A model generated the notes under the pieces. The model was not told the origin of the DNA, did not search any database, and worked only from the letters and a program-made list of their open reading frames with translations. Shown one piece after another: positions 16,782 to 26,516 of a stretch of DNA of 64,000 nt; position 1 is the first letter of the stretch, and the number at the start of each line of letters is the position of its first letter. The position numbers and the translations under genes were made by a program. The stretch comes from Sphingopyxis sp. HIX (GTDB taxonomy: Bacteria > Pseudomonadota > Alphaproteobacteria > Sphingomonadales > Sphingomonadaceae). Where the stretch lies: assembly GCF_001468285.1 (NCBI RefSeq), contig NZ_LNSB01000012.1:39885-103884 (forward strand), in the 5' to 3' direction.

Positions 16782-16816
16782 GCCGGGCGGCCACTCCCCC
16801 CAAGTGACCGCCCGGC
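16782..16816. terminator. Bidirectional stem-loop between converging genes
   Basis: Fourteen-base arms (GCCGGGCGGCCACT and AGTGACCGCCCGGC) with one mismatch around a 7-base loop, placed in the 77-base gap between the converging hydrolase and oxygenase beta-subunit genes. There is no clear T-run, so it may act as a GC-rich stabilising or weak terminator hairpin. Confidence 0.65.
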
Positions 16817-16820
16817 GGGG

Positions 16821-17318
16821 CTAAATCGGATAAACCAGGTAACGTGGGAGCACGGTCGTATCGAGCAGCGCCCGGCGGGAGAGGAGCCTAAGTTCTCCCG
16901 CCGCGGATTCGCGCACGACATCCTCGTACCTGCCCGTTGCCAGCACTTCCGATACGCCGCTATCTTCGGGCGTCATGAACACGCTGAAATTCGAACGTGC
17001 GTGCCAGGTCTGATCATCGATGCGCCCGGTCGCCACCCGCTGTACAAAGTGCCGCGTACGATAATCCTGGAAGGTTCCAGCCCAGATTTGCGTGATATAG
17101 GTAACCCGGTCGAGGAGTCGTGCGCGGCAATCGTCGTACATGAAACCGAGCGCAAGCCCCTGTTCCTCATTCTCGGCCGACAGGCAGATGTAGGAGGCCG
17201 CATCTTCCTCGGCATAGTTGGACAACCAGCGCGCCATGTCCTTGCTGTCGAGGGCGTCGGCGTCGGACACGAGCAGAGCGTCGAGGGCGCGGTTCAGAGA
17301 ATCTGGCGCGAGGCTCAT
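16821..17318 (-). CDS. Ring-hydroxylating dioxygenase beta subunit
   Basis: 165 residues, the normal size of the SnoaL/NTF2-like small subunit. The segment FMYDDCRARLLDRVTYITQI, then WAGTFQDYRTRHFVQRV, and the C-terminal LPRYLVYPI are typical. The beta subunit is structural and stabilises the alpha3beta3 hexamer. Its start overlaps the alpha stop (ATGA). It is a clear paralogue of the beta subunit at 53210-53704, sharing WAGTFQDYRTRHF exactly. Confidence 0.9.
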   Translation of the reverse strand: MSLAPDSLNRALDALLVSDADALDSKDMARWLSNYAEEDAASYICLSAENEEQGLALGFMYDDCRARLLDRVTYITQIWAGTFQDYRTRHFVQRVATGRIDDQTWHARSNFSVFMTPEDSGVSEVLATGRYEDVVRESAAGELRLLSRRALLDTTVLPRYLVYPI

Positions 17319-18490
17319 GCCGCACGCCTCGCGAATCCCATGACCTCGCGATAATATTCCCAGCGCGGCAAGTTACCGCTCTCGTCATTCTGCAGGAATT
17401 CCTCCTCGATCGTCTCGGGATCTCGGACGCCTTTCTGGAAGACCGCTGCTCCCGGCGTATGATTTCCGATGTGAATGCGATGGAAGATCGACGCGTCTTC
17501 CATGCTGATGAGGCCGCTCGGCCCGAGGAGGTTGGAGCTTTGACGCAGCCGGTGACGCACCATTTCCTCGTCGTCATCGGCGTGCGCAAAATAGGCGTAG
17601 TGAACTTCGACGCGCTCGTGATCGATGGGAGTCGCAAATCGCAGGTTGATAACATCGAGATGTTTCGTCGCGACGAACGTCGGAAAAAGGCTCACGATCC
17701 GCGACCCGACCGAGGGGTCCTGACCCTTGAACTCGATGATCGAGGGATCTTGCAGGATGGTGTCGCCGCGGGCGACCGACAGCTCGGATTCGAATCCGAT
17801 ATGGCCTCGCTTCGTGCTGGTGAACTGCCGTCCCTTTCCGCCTTGCCAGTTCAGCAGGTTGAAGGCCTGATGGAGCAAGGGGGCGTGATACCCGTCATTG
17901 TCGGTATAGGACTTCCAGTTCGTGTTGTAGCGAACCTTCTGATAGCCAAGCAGCTTCAGGCGTCCGTCGCCGCCAACCAGCTCCCGCAGCGTCTCCATCA
18001 TCCCCCCGAGGCTTTCCACAAGAGGTTCGGTCCGCGCCGACATCGTGACGAATACGAGACCGTAGACGCTCTCCATTCTCGGCTGCGCGAGCGGATAGTC
18101 GGAGCGGTTGAATCCGGGCAGGAATTCGCGCTGGTTCGGACAACCGACCAGCTCCCCCTTCGTGCTGAACAGCCAGCGGTGATAGGGACACTCAAATTCT
18201 GTCTTGTTCCCCATCGGCGCGGTCTCGAGCTGATTGCCCCGGTGGGAACACGCGTTGAAAAAGGCCCTTACGACCCCATCGTCGCCACGCGCGATCAGCA
18301 GCGGGACACCCGCGAGCCTGAAGGTCTTGAAATCGCCTGGCTCGGGAATCTCGCTCTCGTGACACACGGGGTGCCACTCCTCGCCATGAAAGATACGACG
18401 CAACTCGACGTCGTAAATGTCCTTGCGCGTGAAAGCTTCCTTGGGAATCTCGTTTATATTGTGCGGCCAGTCCAGCTCTACCTTTGTCAT
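17315..18490 (-). CDS. Rieske aromatic-ring-hydroxylating dioxygenase alpha subunit
   Basis: 391 residues. The Rieske [2Fe-2S] ligands are C81, H83, C101 and H104 (CSHRG and CPYH). The mononuclear iron site is in [14 protein letters not shown] near residues 207-220, with a late Asp candidate in [11 protein letters not shown]. It belongs to the phthalate/salicylate-type branch of alpha subunits, but the substrate is not determined. Paralogue at 53701-54891 shares long blocks such as [10 protein letters not shown] and [12 protein letters not shown]. It is the middle gene of hydratase-aldolase, alpha, beta, with ATGA overlaps on both sides. The reductase at 20477 and ferredoxin at 35968 are likely electron donors. 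Confidence 0.9.
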   Translation of the reverse strand: MTKVELDWPHNINEIPKEAFTRKDIYDVELRRIFHGEEWHPVCHESEIPEPGDFKTFRLAGVPLLIARGDDGVVRAFFNACSHRGNQLETAPMGNKTEFECPYHRWLFSTKGELVGCPNQREFLPGFNRSDYPLAQPRMESVYGLVFVTMSARTEPLVESLGGMMETLRELVGGDGRLKLLGYQKVRYNTNWKSYTDNDGYHAPLLHQAFNLLNWQGGKGRQFTSTKRGHIGFESELSVARGDTILQDPSIIEFKGQDPSVGSRIVSLFPTFVATKHLDVINLRFATPIDHERVEVHYAYFAHADDDEEMVRHRLRQSSNLLGPSGLISMEDASIFHRIHIGNHTPGAAVFQKGVRDPETIEEEFLQNDESGNLPRWEYYREVMGFARRAA

Positions 18491-19503
18491 AACGCCGACT
18501 CCATTGCTGCGGGGGTAGCGCGCTCCGCTTCAAGCGCCCTGCCAAGGTCAGCCCACATCGTCCCCGACTGCCGCGCGCCGGCCAGAAAGGCCTCGGGAAC
18601 GAGATGGTATGGTGGCCGGACGGGGCCGGCCTTCATCCAGCCTGCCGCGTCCATCCGCGCCTTCTCCAGCCCGATATTGTACGTCGAGAATTCCTTGAAA
18701 CTTCCATTCGGAAATAGCGGGGCCGCGGTCGGCCCGAGGCGAGACTGGAGCGCCCGGGCAGCCGTCCAGTCACCGCTTGCCCTCGCTCCCGCGACGATGT
18801 CGCGCAAGGTGGTCGTCACGAGGGGATGGCACACCGCACCGCTCGACCAGAAGGCGTCGACATCGTCTGCCATCCTCGCCGCGGCATAATAGTCGAAATC
18901 GATCGGAAGCAGCTTGATCTTGTCCTTCACCGCGGCAAGATCGGCCAACAGGGTTCCGATACCGATATATTTGGCCGTAACGACTTGCGGAATCTCGGCG
19001 ACTTGCGCCCAGAAGGATCGCGGAAAGTCGAATTTGAACGCTTCAGGGTTCGCATAGACCGCGATGTTCATGCCGGGCACTGCCTCTGCGACGTCGCGGT
19101 AGAACTGGACTGCCACGTCGAGCGCGGGCGCACACCACATCGGGATGCCGAGCATCGTTCCATCCGCGCCGATCTCGAGTGCCTCGCGGGTCAGCGCGAT
19201 CGTGTCGCGCGTGTTGAGACAGGTCGTTCCGACGAACACCGGTACGCGGCCTCGGGCGGCATCCACGATGGCACGCATATAGTCGAGCTTTTCGGCGTGG
19301 GTGAGCGTGGCTGCCTCGCCCAGCGTACCCATGCTCAAAATCCCGTCGATCCCGGCTTCTATCAGGCCATTCACAACGCGTGCGGCTTCGTCGAGATCGA
19401 CGGTTTGCGTGGCCCGCCAGTCCGACGCATCATCGGTTGCTGGCGTCGGTATGATCGCCCAAGCGCCCCTGATATCCCGCGGGTGGATTAGCCTGTCGCG
19501 CAT
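18487..19503 (-). CDS. nahE: trans-o-hydroxybenzylidenepyruvate hydratase-aldolase-like (NahE/PhdJ family)
   Basis: 338 residues from the ATG at 19503, chosen because AAAGGAGAGGG directly precedes it; the longer frame to 19548 has no such site. It is a DapA-superfamily lyase. [19 protein letters not shown] and the Schiff-base Lys in [13 protein letters not shown] (about K178), with [12 protein letters not shown] before it, match NahE, PhdJ and PhdG. Those enzymes add water to and cleave a ring-fission product of naphthalene-type compounds, giving an aromatic aldehyde and pyruvate. The presence of an isomerase of the same pathway at 38082 supports this assignment. It is the first gene of a three-gene operon with an oxygenase pair. 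Confidence 0.88.
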   Translation of the reverse strand: MRDRLIHPRDIRGAWAIIPTPATDDASDWRATQTVDLDEAARVVNGLIEAGIDGILSMGTLGEAATLTHAEKLDYMRAIVDAARGRVPVFVGTTCLNTRDTIALTREALEIGADGTMLGIPMWCAPALDVAVQFYRDVAEAVPGMNIAVYANPEAFKFDFPRSFWAQVAEIPQVVTAKYIGIGTLLADLAAVKDKIKLLPIDFDYYAAARMADDVDAFWSSGAVCHPLVTTTLRDIVAGARASGDWTAARALQSRLGPTAAPLFPNGSFKEFSTYNIGLEKARMDAAGWMKAGPVRPPYHLVPEAFLAGARQSGTMWADLGRALEAERATPAAMESAL

Positions 19504-19675
19504 TGTCCCTCTCCTTTGAAGCTCCGCAGAATCGCGGGCCTCATTCATTGTTCATAGTGTAATGCTTTACCCCTTGTGTTTGCAAGCACCGAGATGGTAA
19601 GATTGGACCGATCGTTCGATGCCAAGATAAACACTTGAAACTATGCAACTAATTGCGATGCGGGAGAAATGATCC
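19504..19675. promoter_or_regulatory. Divergent promoter region, nahE-like operon and benD-like gene
   Basis: 172 bases relatively rich in A/T. It contains CATTGTTCATAGTGTAATG at 19546-19564 with short inverted ends, and the near-palindrome GTGTTTGCAAGCAC at 19576-19589. Both resemble parts of the recurring TTGCAC/TTGCAA elements, but weakly. It ends in GGGAGAAATG just before the benD-like start. Confidence 0.4.
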
Positions 19676-20464
19676 ATGTATGGCGGCTCTAATCGTTTTG
19701 CTGGTCAAATCGCGGTGGTCACGGGAGGCGCGCAAGGGATCGGCCTCGCTGTCGCAACGCGGATGGCCCGCGAGGGGGCCTCTGTGACAATTGCCGACCG
19801 CGCCGAGGAGGCGACAAAAGGAGCGGTAGCGGAACTGCGGTCGCAGGGGCTGGACGCACGGGCCGAGTGCCATGATCTGGAAGGCCTTGAGGGAGCGCGA
19901 GCCCTTTATGACAATGTCATGAGCCGTCATGGCCGGGTCGATGTCGCCGTGCATAATGTCGGTGGCACGATTTGGGCGAAGCCATTCTGGGAATATTCCC
20001 CCAACGAGATCGAAGCGGAGATCAGACGGTCGCTCTGGCCGACCATATGGTGCTGTCACGCTGTCTTGCCGCACCTCATTTCCGCCGGGCAAGGCGCGAT
20101 CGTGAATGTCGGATCGGTTGCGACGAGAGGCATCAACCGCCTGCCCTATGCCGCCGCGAAAGGGGGTGTCTCCGCGTTGACGGCGGCATTGGCACAGGAT
20201 CTGGAAGATCGCCCGATCCGCGTGAATTGCGTGGCACCTGGCGGCGTGAATGTCGCGCGCGTAACGCCCCGCAACCCGGCACCGCCCACCGACGCGGACC
20301 GCGCGGGTTTCGACACCGTTGTCCGTCAGACGCTTCGCGACACGCCGATGGCGAGGTTCGGCGAGCCGGACGAGATCGCGTCCGCGATCTGCTTTCTTGC
20401 CGCGCCGGAGGCATCCTATATTACGGGGCAGACCTTGTATGTCGCAGGGGGCGGGATAGGCTGA
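19676..20464 (+). CDS. benD: Benzoate cis-dihydrodiol (1,6-dihydroxycyclohexa-2,4-diene-1-carboxylate) dehydrogenase, BenD/XylL-like SDR
   Basis: 262 residues, SDR fold. Cofactor motif VVTGGAQGIGLAVA, catalytic Ser near VNVGSVATRG and YAAAKGG for Tyr/Lys. The diagnostic stretch NVGGTIWAKPFWEYSPNEIE followed by RRSLWPTIWCCHAVL is very close to BenD and XylL. The enzyme oxidises and decarboxylates the benzoate or toluate dihydrodiol to catechol. The matching BenA/BenB-like subunits are 13 kb away at 32890-34793, and the catechol product would feed the meta operon at 20477-31062. It converges tail to tail with the reductase gene, 12 bases apart. Confidence 0.92.
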   Translation: MYGGSNRFAGQIAVVTGGAQGIGLAVATRMAREGASVTIADRAEEATKGAVAELRSQGLDARAECHDLEGLEGARALYDNVMSRHGRVDVAVHNVGGTIWAKPFWEYSPNEIEAEIRRSLWPTIWCCHAVLPHLISAGQGAIVNVGSVATRGINRLPYAAAKGGVSALTAALAQDLEDRPIRVNCVAPGGVNVARVTPRNPAPPTDADRAGFDTVVRQTLRDTPMARFGEPDEIASAICFLAAPEASYITGQTLYVAGGGIG

Positions 20465-20476
20465 GGTCGACGAGGC

Positions 20477-21709
20477 TCAGGCCGTCGCACGCTTCAATAT
20501 CTCCCGCAGCGGTGTATCGACATCGGCAAGATGCGCCGCGTCGATCTGCGTTCTGCGCTCCACGAGGCGCTTTGCGATGCCCATGTCGGAGGGGCGGTTC
20601 GCGGTGAGTGCACCGGTCACGATGCCGTCCGACAGGAAGAATGCGGAGAAGGCGCCATCTTCCATCCTCCCGCGGAGTATCACCTGCTTTTCGGCATCGA
20701 TCCGCCCTGTGCACTGAATATTGAGGTCATACTGATCGCTCCAGAACCAGCAGGGACGACAATATTCCACCGGCAGCCCGAGCATGCCCGACGCAGCCGC
20801 CGCCCCTTGCTCCGCTGCATTCTGGTAGGTTTCCAGACGAACGCGCCCGCCAAAGAAGTCAGGCTGCTCGGCGACATCTCCCGCAGCGAACACGTTTGGA
20901 TTGCTGGTCCTGCACTGGGCATCGACGACGATCCCGTTGCCCACGGCAAGTCCGGCGCTCGCTGCCAGCTCGATCGCGGGCACGATTCCTATCCCTACGA
21001 CGATGGCATCGCACGGCACCAGTTCGCCGTCGTCAAGCTCGACCGCATTGACCCTTGACCCTTCGCGGCGGAGCGCGGCAACCGACCTGCCGAACAGGGA
21101 CCGAACACCCTGCGTACGATGATATTCTCCCAGCCACCCGCCGAAATGCTCGCCGATCGTGCGAACCATCGGGGCAGCAAACGGCTCGATGGCCGTGACC
21201 TCGCACCCGATGCGGCGCGCACTCGCCGCAACCTCGGCGCCGATCACCCCCATTCCGATCACGACTATCCGGGCGCCAGGCCGCAAATCTCCGGCCAGAC
21301 GAAGCGCATCGTCATAGGTTCGCAAATGATGGACGTTGACAGCGTCCGCGCCGTCCAGCGGTAACCGTCTCGCGGCCCCGCCCGTCGCGAGCAATATCCG
21401 GTCCGCGTCGATGCGCTCGCCCGAAGCCAGCCCGATGGCCCCCGCGCTCAGGTCGATGGTGTCCGCTCGCACACCGAGGCGAAGCTCTATTCTGTTCGCT
21501 TCGTACCAGGCTTCATCATGGAGATAGAAGGTTTCCGGCGGCGCTCCGTCGTGCCACAGCAACTCTTTCGAGAGCGGCGGTCTTTCGTAAGGCCGCCACG
21601 GCTCGTCGCCGACGAGGTGTATCCGTCCGTCATATCCAGCGCCGCGGAGCGCTTCCGCTGCGCGCGCGCCGGCCATATTGGCGCCGACGATCGCAATATT
21701 TCTGATCAT
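20477..21709 (-). CDS. FAD/NAD(P)-dependent ferredoxin reductase for ring-hydroxylating oxygenases
   Basis: 410 residues of the BphA4/ThcD-type reductase family. FAD motif NIAIVGANMAGARAAEALR at the N-terminus, WRPYERPPLSKELL, NAD motif IVVIGMGVIGAEVAASAR and FAAGDVAEQPDFF. Such reductases pass electrons from NADH to a ferredoxin and then to Rieske oxygenases. It is the only gene of this type in the window although five oxygenase pairs are present, so it probably serves several of them. It is the last gene of the meta operon, 11 bases after an aldehyde dehydrogenase. Confidence 0.9.
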   Translation of the reverse strand: MIRNIAIVGANMAGARAAEALRGAGYDGRIHLVGDEPWRPYERPPLSKELLWHDGAPPETFYLHDEAWYEANRIELRLGVRADTIDLSAGAIGLASGERIDADRILLATGGAARRLPLDGADAVNVHHLRTYDDALRLAGDLRPGARIVVIGMGVIGAEVAASARRIGCEVTAIEPFAAPMVRTIGEHFGGWLGEYHRTQGVRSLFGRSVAALRREGSRVNAVELDDGELVPCDAIVVGIGIVPAIELAASAGLAVGNGIVVDAQCRTSNPNVFAAGDVAEQPDFFGGRVRLETYQNAAEQGAAAASGMLGLPVEYCRPCWFWSDQYDLNIQCTGRIDAEKQVILRGRMEDGAFSAFFLSDGIVTGALTANRPSDMGIAKRLVERRTQIDAAHLADVDTPLREILKRATA

Positions 21710-21720
21710 CTGCGCTCGTC

Positions 21721-23226
21721 CTACTGATCGAACATTCCAAGCTTGCCGTCCTGGAGATTGACGATAACTGACTTGGTCTGCGTGTAATGGTTCAGAACCT
21801 CGTGGCTGAACTCGCGGCCGAAGCCGCTTTGCTTATAGCCTCCGAGCGGCATGTTCGGCTTGAGATTATAATAGCGATTGATCCAGACGGTCCCGGTCTC
21901 CAGCTTTCGCGCGATGCGGTGCGCCCGCGCGATATCACGGGTCCAAACGCCACCGGCCAGGCCAAAACTGGTGTCGTTCGCGCGCGCCATCATTTCATCC
22001 TCGTCGCCCCAGCTCTGCACGGTGGTCACGGGACCGAATATCTCCTCTTGCGCGATGCGCATGTCGTTCGCGACCTTGGTGAAGATCGTCGGCTGCACAT
22101 AGTGACCTTTTGCAAGACCAGGATCGGCTGACCGCGCTCCGCCGGCAAACACGGTTGCGCCTTCTTCCACGGCCAGCGCGAGATAGGATTCGACCTTCTC
22201 CATCTGCATTGCCGACGCCTGCGCTCCGAGCTGGGTCGCCGGATCCAAAGGGTCTCCCTGGCGGATGTTGCCGAGCGCAGCGCGAAACTTCTCTAGAAAT
22301 TCCTCCTCGATGGCCTCGTGGAGGAAGAGCCGCGATCCGGCGAGGCACACTTCGCCCTTGTTCAGGACCGTGGACATGGTGGCACTCTCGACAGCGGCGT
22401 CGATATCGGCGTCCGCACATATGATATGGGCCGACTTTCCGCCCAGCTCGAGCGTCTGCGGCACGATGTTGGCAGATGCATATTGGATGACGCGCCTTGC
22501 CGTCGCTACCGACCCCGTAAAGGCCACTTTTCGCACATCCGGGTGGGTAACAAGGGCTTCCCCGACGTCGGCGCCATAGCCTGTCACGACATTGACCACG
22601 CCTGGGGGCAACAGATCTGCCATTTCCACGAAGAATTCGAGCACCGACAAACATACGGTCTCGGCCGGCTTCAAGACAATGGTGTTGCCGGCCGCGAGCG
22701 CGGGCGCCACCTTGCACGCCATCATCAGGAGCGGGACGTTCCAGGGAATGATCTGGGCGCAAACACCAAGCGGCTCCCGGTGTACGATCCCGATCGCATC
22801 GGGAAAGTCCAGCGTCTGGCCATGCAGGCCGTAGGCCGCGCCGGCAAAAAGCTCGAACTGGCCGATCGCATTGGGCATGTCGAAATACATCGACTCCCGG
22901 ATCGGCTTGCCGTTGTTCAAGGTCTCGAGGATGGCATATTCCTCGTGCCGGGCCTTGAGCCGGCGAGCGATCTCGTAAAGCAAGTCCTGGCGCTCTGCCG
23001 CGGAACTTTGAGACCAGGCCGGAAATGCGGCTTTCGCCGCAGCGACCGCGAGCCCTATATCCTCTGCATTGCCGGCCTGGATCCGCGTCAAGGTTTCCCC
23101 TGTCGCAGGATTCAAGAGCGCGATCGTCTTTCCGCTCGAGCCTGCGATCCACTCGCCGCCGATCAGGTGGCCATATTCGCTCCGGATGCCATAGTTGCTC
23201 TCCACGGGTTTCAGCGATGCAGACAT
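21721..23226 (-). CDS. NAD(P)-dependent aldehyde dehydrogenase
   Basis: 501 residues. Substrate and cofactor motifs FTGSVATARRVIQYA, catalytic Glu in LELGGKSAHIICAD and catalytic Cys in NKGEVCLAGSRLFLHE. Overall it resembles betaine/benzaldehyde-type dehydrogenases rather than the semialdehyde dehydrogenase at 27323. In a PAH-like pathway it could oxidise the aromatic aldehyde released by the NahE-like hydratase-aldolase (salicylaldehyde dehydrogenase role). This is inferred from context. It sits 15 bases downstream of the XylT-like ferredoxin gene. Confidence 0.88.
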   Translation of the reverse strand: MSASLKPVESNYGIRSEYGHLIGGEWIAGSSGKTIALLNPATGETLTRIQAGNAEDIGLAVAAAKAAFPAWSQSSAAERQDLLYEIARRLKARHEEYAILETLNNGKPIRESMYFDMPNAIGQFELFAGAAYGLHGQTLDFPDAIGIVHREPLGVCAQIIPWNVPLLMMACKVAPALAAGNTIVLKPAETVCLSVLEFFVEMADLLPPGVVNVVTGYGADVGEALVTHPDVRKVAFTGSVATARRVIQYASANIVPQTLELGGKSAHIICADADIDAAVESATMSTVLNKGEVCLAGSRLFLHEAIEEEFLEKFRAALGNIRQGDPLDPATQLGAQASAMQMEKVESYLALAVEEGATVFAGGARSADPGLAKGHYVQPTIFTKVANDMRIAQEEIFGPVTTVQSWGDEDEMMARANDTSFGLAGGVWTRDIARAHRIARKLETGTVWINRYYNLKPNMPLGGYKQSGFGREFSHEVLNHYTQTKSVIVNLQDGKLGMFDQ

Positions 23227-23241
23227 GTCAACTCTCCAGGA

Positions 23242-23523
23242 TTAATCCACGACTTCGATCGTCAGCCGTCCCAGCGGATAGAGGCGGCACGCGAGGGCAA
23301 TTCCGGCGGCCAGGTCCGAGTCCGACACATGGGCCTTGCTCATCTTGCCGAGGCGATGCGGTCCGCGAAGCACGCGGACCTTGCAGATACCGCATCCGCC
23401 TCCGCGGCATCCCACCCCGATGTCGCTTGCTCCGCTCCGTTCCATCGCGACCAGAACGCGCTCGCCGTCCGGGCAGGAGAAAGCGCTCCCGCCGTGAATC
23501 TCCACCATATGCGCGAGACTCAT
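23242..23523 (-). CDS. xylT: XylT/NahT-like [2Fe-2S] ferredoxin
   Basis: 93 residues. The plant-type cluster motif is visible as GCRGGGCGICKVRVL near residues 38-52, with the fourth Cys in ALACRLYPLG near residue 78. In meta pathways XylT and NahT rereduce the iron of catechol 2,3-dioxygenase after oxidative inactivation. They are usually encoded beside the dioxygenase, whereas here the gene is six kb downstream in the same operon. It overlaps the tautomerase stop by four bases (ATGA). Confidence 0.9.
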   Translation of the reverse strand: MSLAHMVEIHGGSAFSCPDGERVLVAMERSGASDIGVGCRGGGCGICKVRVLRGPHRLGKMSKAHVSDSDLAAGIALACRLYPLGRLTIEVVD

Positions 23524-23732
23524 GGTCCCGGTCCCAGCTCGCGCGCGCGGCGTGCGGCGATCGACTGACCTGCGACTGCAAAATGCGCGGGCGGTATCTC
23601 GCGCAGGATGACCCGCACCGACTCGACAGGGGCCCCGATGGCCGTCACGGCCGCAGCGGTCAGCTCGGCGATGAGCGCCTCCTTCGCCTCGGGCGTCCGC
23701 CCCTCGAGCAAGGTGACCTCGATGATCGGCAT
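23520..23732 (-). CDS. xylH: 4-oxalocrotonate tautomerase
   Basis: 70 residues starting at ATG 23732, inside an ATGA overlap with the decarboxylase gene; longer frames upstream are shadows. After Met removal the N-terminus is PIIEVTLLEGR, which gives the catalytic Pro1 and Arg11. Arg39 is also in place (VESVRV). These are the residues that define 4-OT. It converts 2-hydroxymuconate to 2-oxo-3-hexenedioate in the oxalocrotonate branch. It lies between the decarboxylase and ferredoxin genes, overlapping both. Confidence 0.93.
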   Translation of the reverse strand: MPIIEVTLLEGRTPEAKEALIAELTAAAVTAIGAPVESVRVILREIPPAHFAVAGQSIAARRARELGPGP

Positions 23733-24502
23733 CAGGCCTGCACCCTGAGCGCTACGGACCCGAGATTTTCGATCGTCGTACGTATTGCTTGACCCCCATG
23801 GAGGGCGGGAGCGGCGGTGATGCCGCCCGCGAGAACGATGTCGCCTTCCTCGATGCGTCCGCCGCCTTGCGAAACCATTGCCGCGGCCGCCACAAGGGAT
23901 CGAAGCGGGTGACCGAGGATCGCGGCGCTCGAACCCACTTCCGTTACCGCGCCGTCGATTTCCAGGATCACCCCGAGATTGGAGAGATCCTGCGAGGGAT
24001 CGTTCCATCCGCCGATCACGAAGCCCGAGGATGAACTGTTGTCGGCGATCACATCGGGCAAGGCGAACTTGAAGTCTTCATACCGGCTGTCGATCACTTC
24101 CATGGCCGGCGCCACCGCCGCCACGGCGGCGAGCGCCTCGACCATCGTGACCCGCCCGGCCAGCGGAGCGCCCATCAGAAACGCGATTTCCGGTTCGATC
24201 CGGGGATGGATGAAGTTCGCGAGGGAGAGGCTTCCGCCTTCGTCCAGCATCATCGCGTCGGTGAGCCGACCCCACGCCATCTGGTCTACTCCGACCTGCC
24301 GCATTTTCGCACGGCTGGTCAGTCCCATCTTGATGCCGACCAGTCGCTCGCCGCGATCGAGGCGACGATCGATCGATAGCTTCTGGATCGCGTAGGCATC
24401 CTCTACCGTGAGGTCGGGACGCGCATGGGTAAGCTGCGGGACGGCCCTGGCGCCGACCGCGGCCTGATCGAGCGTCTCTGCAAAATCTGCCAGCCAGCTC
24501 AT
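23732..24502 (-). CDS. xylI: 4-oxalocrotonate decarboxylase
   Basis: 256 residues from the ATG at 24502 (ATGA overlap with the aldolase gene); the frame continuing to 24790 is not coding. DmpH/XylI-type blocks are present: [64 protein letters not shown] and [10 protein letters not shown]. The [10 protein letters not shown] and RYEDFKF segments separate it from the hydratases at 14870 and 26517. It removes CO2 from 2-oxo-3-hexenedioate, and in known systems it forms a complex with the hydratase. Confidence 0.92.
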   Translation of the reverse strand: MSWLADFAETLDQAAVGARAVPQLTHARPDLTVEDAYAIQKLSIDRRLDRGERLVGIKMGLTSRAKMRQVGVDQMAWGRLTDAMMLDEGGSLSLANFIHPRIEPEIAFLMGAPLAGRVTMVEALAAVAAVAPAMEVIDSRYEDFKFALPDVIADNSSSSGFVIGGWNDPSQDLSNLGVILEIDGAVTEVGSSAAILGHPLRSLVAAAAMVSQGGGRIEEGDIVLAGGITAAPALHGGQAIRTTIENLGSVALRVQA

Positions 24503-25542
24503 CGCGTCGCTGCCTGTCCGCTGCGCCCCACAAGATCGAGGGCCACATCGACGATCATGTCCTCCTGGCCGCCGACCATTCGCCGCCGCCCCAGCTCGAC
24601 AAGTATGGCCCTGGTATCGAGGCCATATTGATCGGCCGCCTTTTCCGCATGGCGGAGGAAGCTCGAGTAAACGCCGGCATAGCCAAGGCTCAGTGTTTCG
24701 CGATCCACGCGAACTGGCCGGTCCTGCAGTGGTCGGACCAGGTCTTCTGCGGCATCCATGAGCGCCATCACGTCGCAGCCGTGCTGCCAACCTTTCCGAT
24801 CGGCGGCCGCGATGAAGACTTCGAGCGGCGCGTTACCAGCACCCGCTCCCATTCCGGCGAGGCTGGCGTCGATCCGTATCGCGCCCGCCTGGGCGGCGGC
24901 GATGGAATTCGCGACGCCCAACGAAAGATTGTGGTGAGCGTGCATGCCGCGCTGGGTCTCGGGCTTCAGCACGCGATCATAGGCCTCGAGCCGCGCGCGC
25001 ACTCCGTCCATGTCGAGCGCGCCCCCGCTGTCGGTAACATATACGCAGTGCGCACCGTAGCTTTCCATGAGAAGGGCCTGCGCAGCGAGCGCGTCAGGCT
25101 CGATCATATGGCTCATCATGAGGAAGCCCGAGACATCCATGCCGAGGTCCCTGGCAATCCCGATGTGCTGCTTCGCGACATCGGCTTCGGTGCAGTGGGT
25201 TGCGACGCGAACCGACCGAACTCCGATGCTGTGCGCCCGCCTCAGTTCCTCGACCGTTCCTATGCCGGGAACCAGCAACGTCGTGAGAACGGCATTTTTG
25301 ATCACGTCCGCAGCCGCCTCGATCCATTCCCAGTCGGTATGCGCGCCGAACCCATAGTTGAAGGACGTCCCGTTCAGGCCGTCGCCATGCGATACCTCGA
25401 TCGCATCGACGCCGGCGTCATCGAGCGCCTTCGCGATCATCCGGACGCTGTCGGTCCCGTACATATGCAGGATCGCATGCATTCCGTCTCTGAGCGTGAC
25501 ATCCTGTATGTAGAGCGGTTGGGTAACGGGATCGAAAGTCAT
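24499..25542 (-). CDS. xylK: 4-hydroxy-2-oxovalerate aldolase
   Basis: 347 residues. DRE-TIM-type barrel start [30 protein letters not shown], metal-binding [13 protein letters not shown] and [17 protein letters not shown] are conserved in DmpG/MhpE/BphI. It splits 4-hydroxy-2-oxovalerate to pyruvate and acetaldehyde, with acetaldehyde channelled to the neighbouring dehydrogenase. It overlaps the acetaldehyde dehydrogenase gene by four bases, as expected for this bifunctional complex. Confidence 0.95.
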   Translation of the reverse strand: MTFDPVTQPLYIQDVTLRDGMHAILHMYGTDSVRMIAKALDDAGVDAIEVSHGDGLNGTSFNYGFGAHTDWEWIEAAADVIKNAVLTTLLVPGIGTVEELRRAHSIGVRSVRVATHCTEADVAKQHIGIARDLGMDVSGFLMMSHMIEPDALAAQALLMESYGAHCVYVTDSGGALDMDGVRARLEAYDRVLKPETQRGMHAHHNLSLGVANSIAAAQAGAIRIDASLAGMGAGAGNAPLEVFIAAADRKGWQHGCDVMALMDAAEDLVRPLQDRPVRVDRETLSLGYAGVYSSFLRHAEKAADQYGLDTRAILVELGRRRMVGGQEDMIVDVALDLVGRSGQAATR

Positions 25543-26474
25543 GCCGCCGCGCTCCCCGCATGCTGCACCATCACCTCGGCAGCCGCCTTTGCGGCGGAGG
25601 TCATGATGTCGAGATTGCCTGCATATTTGGGCAGATAGTCGCCGGCGCCCTCGACCTCCAGGAAGACGCTTGTCTTCAGCCCTTCGAATTCGCCGTAGCC
25701 CGGAATTCTCAGGGGGCGGTTCGACCCGAACCGCTCGAACTGAACATCTTGCTTCAGCCTGTAGCCCGGGACGTAGCGCTGGACCTGCGCCACCATCTCC
25801 TCGACCGCACTGCGAACCAGCCCTTCGTCAACGATATCGGTCAGCGTGAACACCGTGTCGCGCATGATCATCGGCGGTTCGGCAGGGTTCAGAATGATGA
25901 TCGCCCGCCCCTTCGCGGCACCCCCGACAACCTCCAGGCCCTTCGCCGTCGTCCGTGTAAACTCGTCGATGTTGGCCCGCGTGCCCGGCCCGGCGGACCG
26001 CGACGAAACCGAGGCGACGATCTCCGCATAATGAACCGGGGCCACGCGCGATACCGCCGCGACGATCGGGATTGTCGCCTGCCCGCCGCAAGTCACCATA
26101 TTGATATTGCGCGCGCCCGAGGAAACGGAGGCATTGACGGGCGGCACCGTGAACGGCCCCAGCGCGGCCGGGGTGAGATCGACGACGAGCTTGCCGTCCT
26201 CCGCCAGCGCTTTCGCGTGCTCGATATGCGCATAGGCGGAGGTTGCGTCGAACACGAGGCCAATTTCGCCATATTCGTCGAGCGCCTGAAGGCCGGCCAT
26301 ACCTTCATGCGTCGTCGTTACGCCGCGCTCCCTTGCCATCGCCAAGCCTTCTGACGCCGGGTCGATACCGATCATCGCGGAGAGTTCCAGCTCACTGGAG
26401 CCCTTGAGAATCTTGATCATGAGATCGGTACCGATGTTCCCGGACCCGATTATCGCGCATTTGGTCTTTTGCAT
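25539..26474 (-). CDS. xylQ: Acetaldehyde dehydrogenase (acylating)
   Basis: 311 residues. NAD-binding [18 protein letters not shown] at the N-terminus, catalytic Cys in [14 protein letters not shown] near residue 131 and the C-terminal [20 protein letters not shown] are typical of DmpF/MhpF. It converts acetaldehyde and CoA to acetyl-CoA, the last step of the meta pathway. It is paired with the aldolase downstream. Confidence 0.95.
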   Translation of the reverse strand: MQKTKCAIIGSGNIGTDLMIKILKGSSELELSAMIGIDPASEGLAMARERGVTTTHEGMAGLQALDEYGEIGLVFDATSAYAHIEHAKALAEDGKLVVDLTPAALGPFTVPPVNASVSSGARNINMVTCGGQATIPIVAAVSRVAPVHYAEIVASVSSRSAGPGTRANIDEFTRTTAKGLEVVGGAAKGRAIIILNPAEPPMIMRDTVFTLTDIVDEGLVRSAVEEMVAQVQRYVPGYRLKQDVQFERFGSNRPLRIPGYGEFEGLKTSVFLEVEGAGDYLPKYAGNLDIMTSAAKAAAEVMVQHAGSAAA

Positions 26475-26516
26475 GTCATTCTTCCCTTCGGAACTTCCGC
26501 AACGGCTCGCGACGTC

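Noticed and set aside
17459..18889. A 476-codon open frame on the plus strand
   Set aside because: It lies opposite a Rieske alpha subunit with complete iron ligands, and no domain is visible in the shadow.
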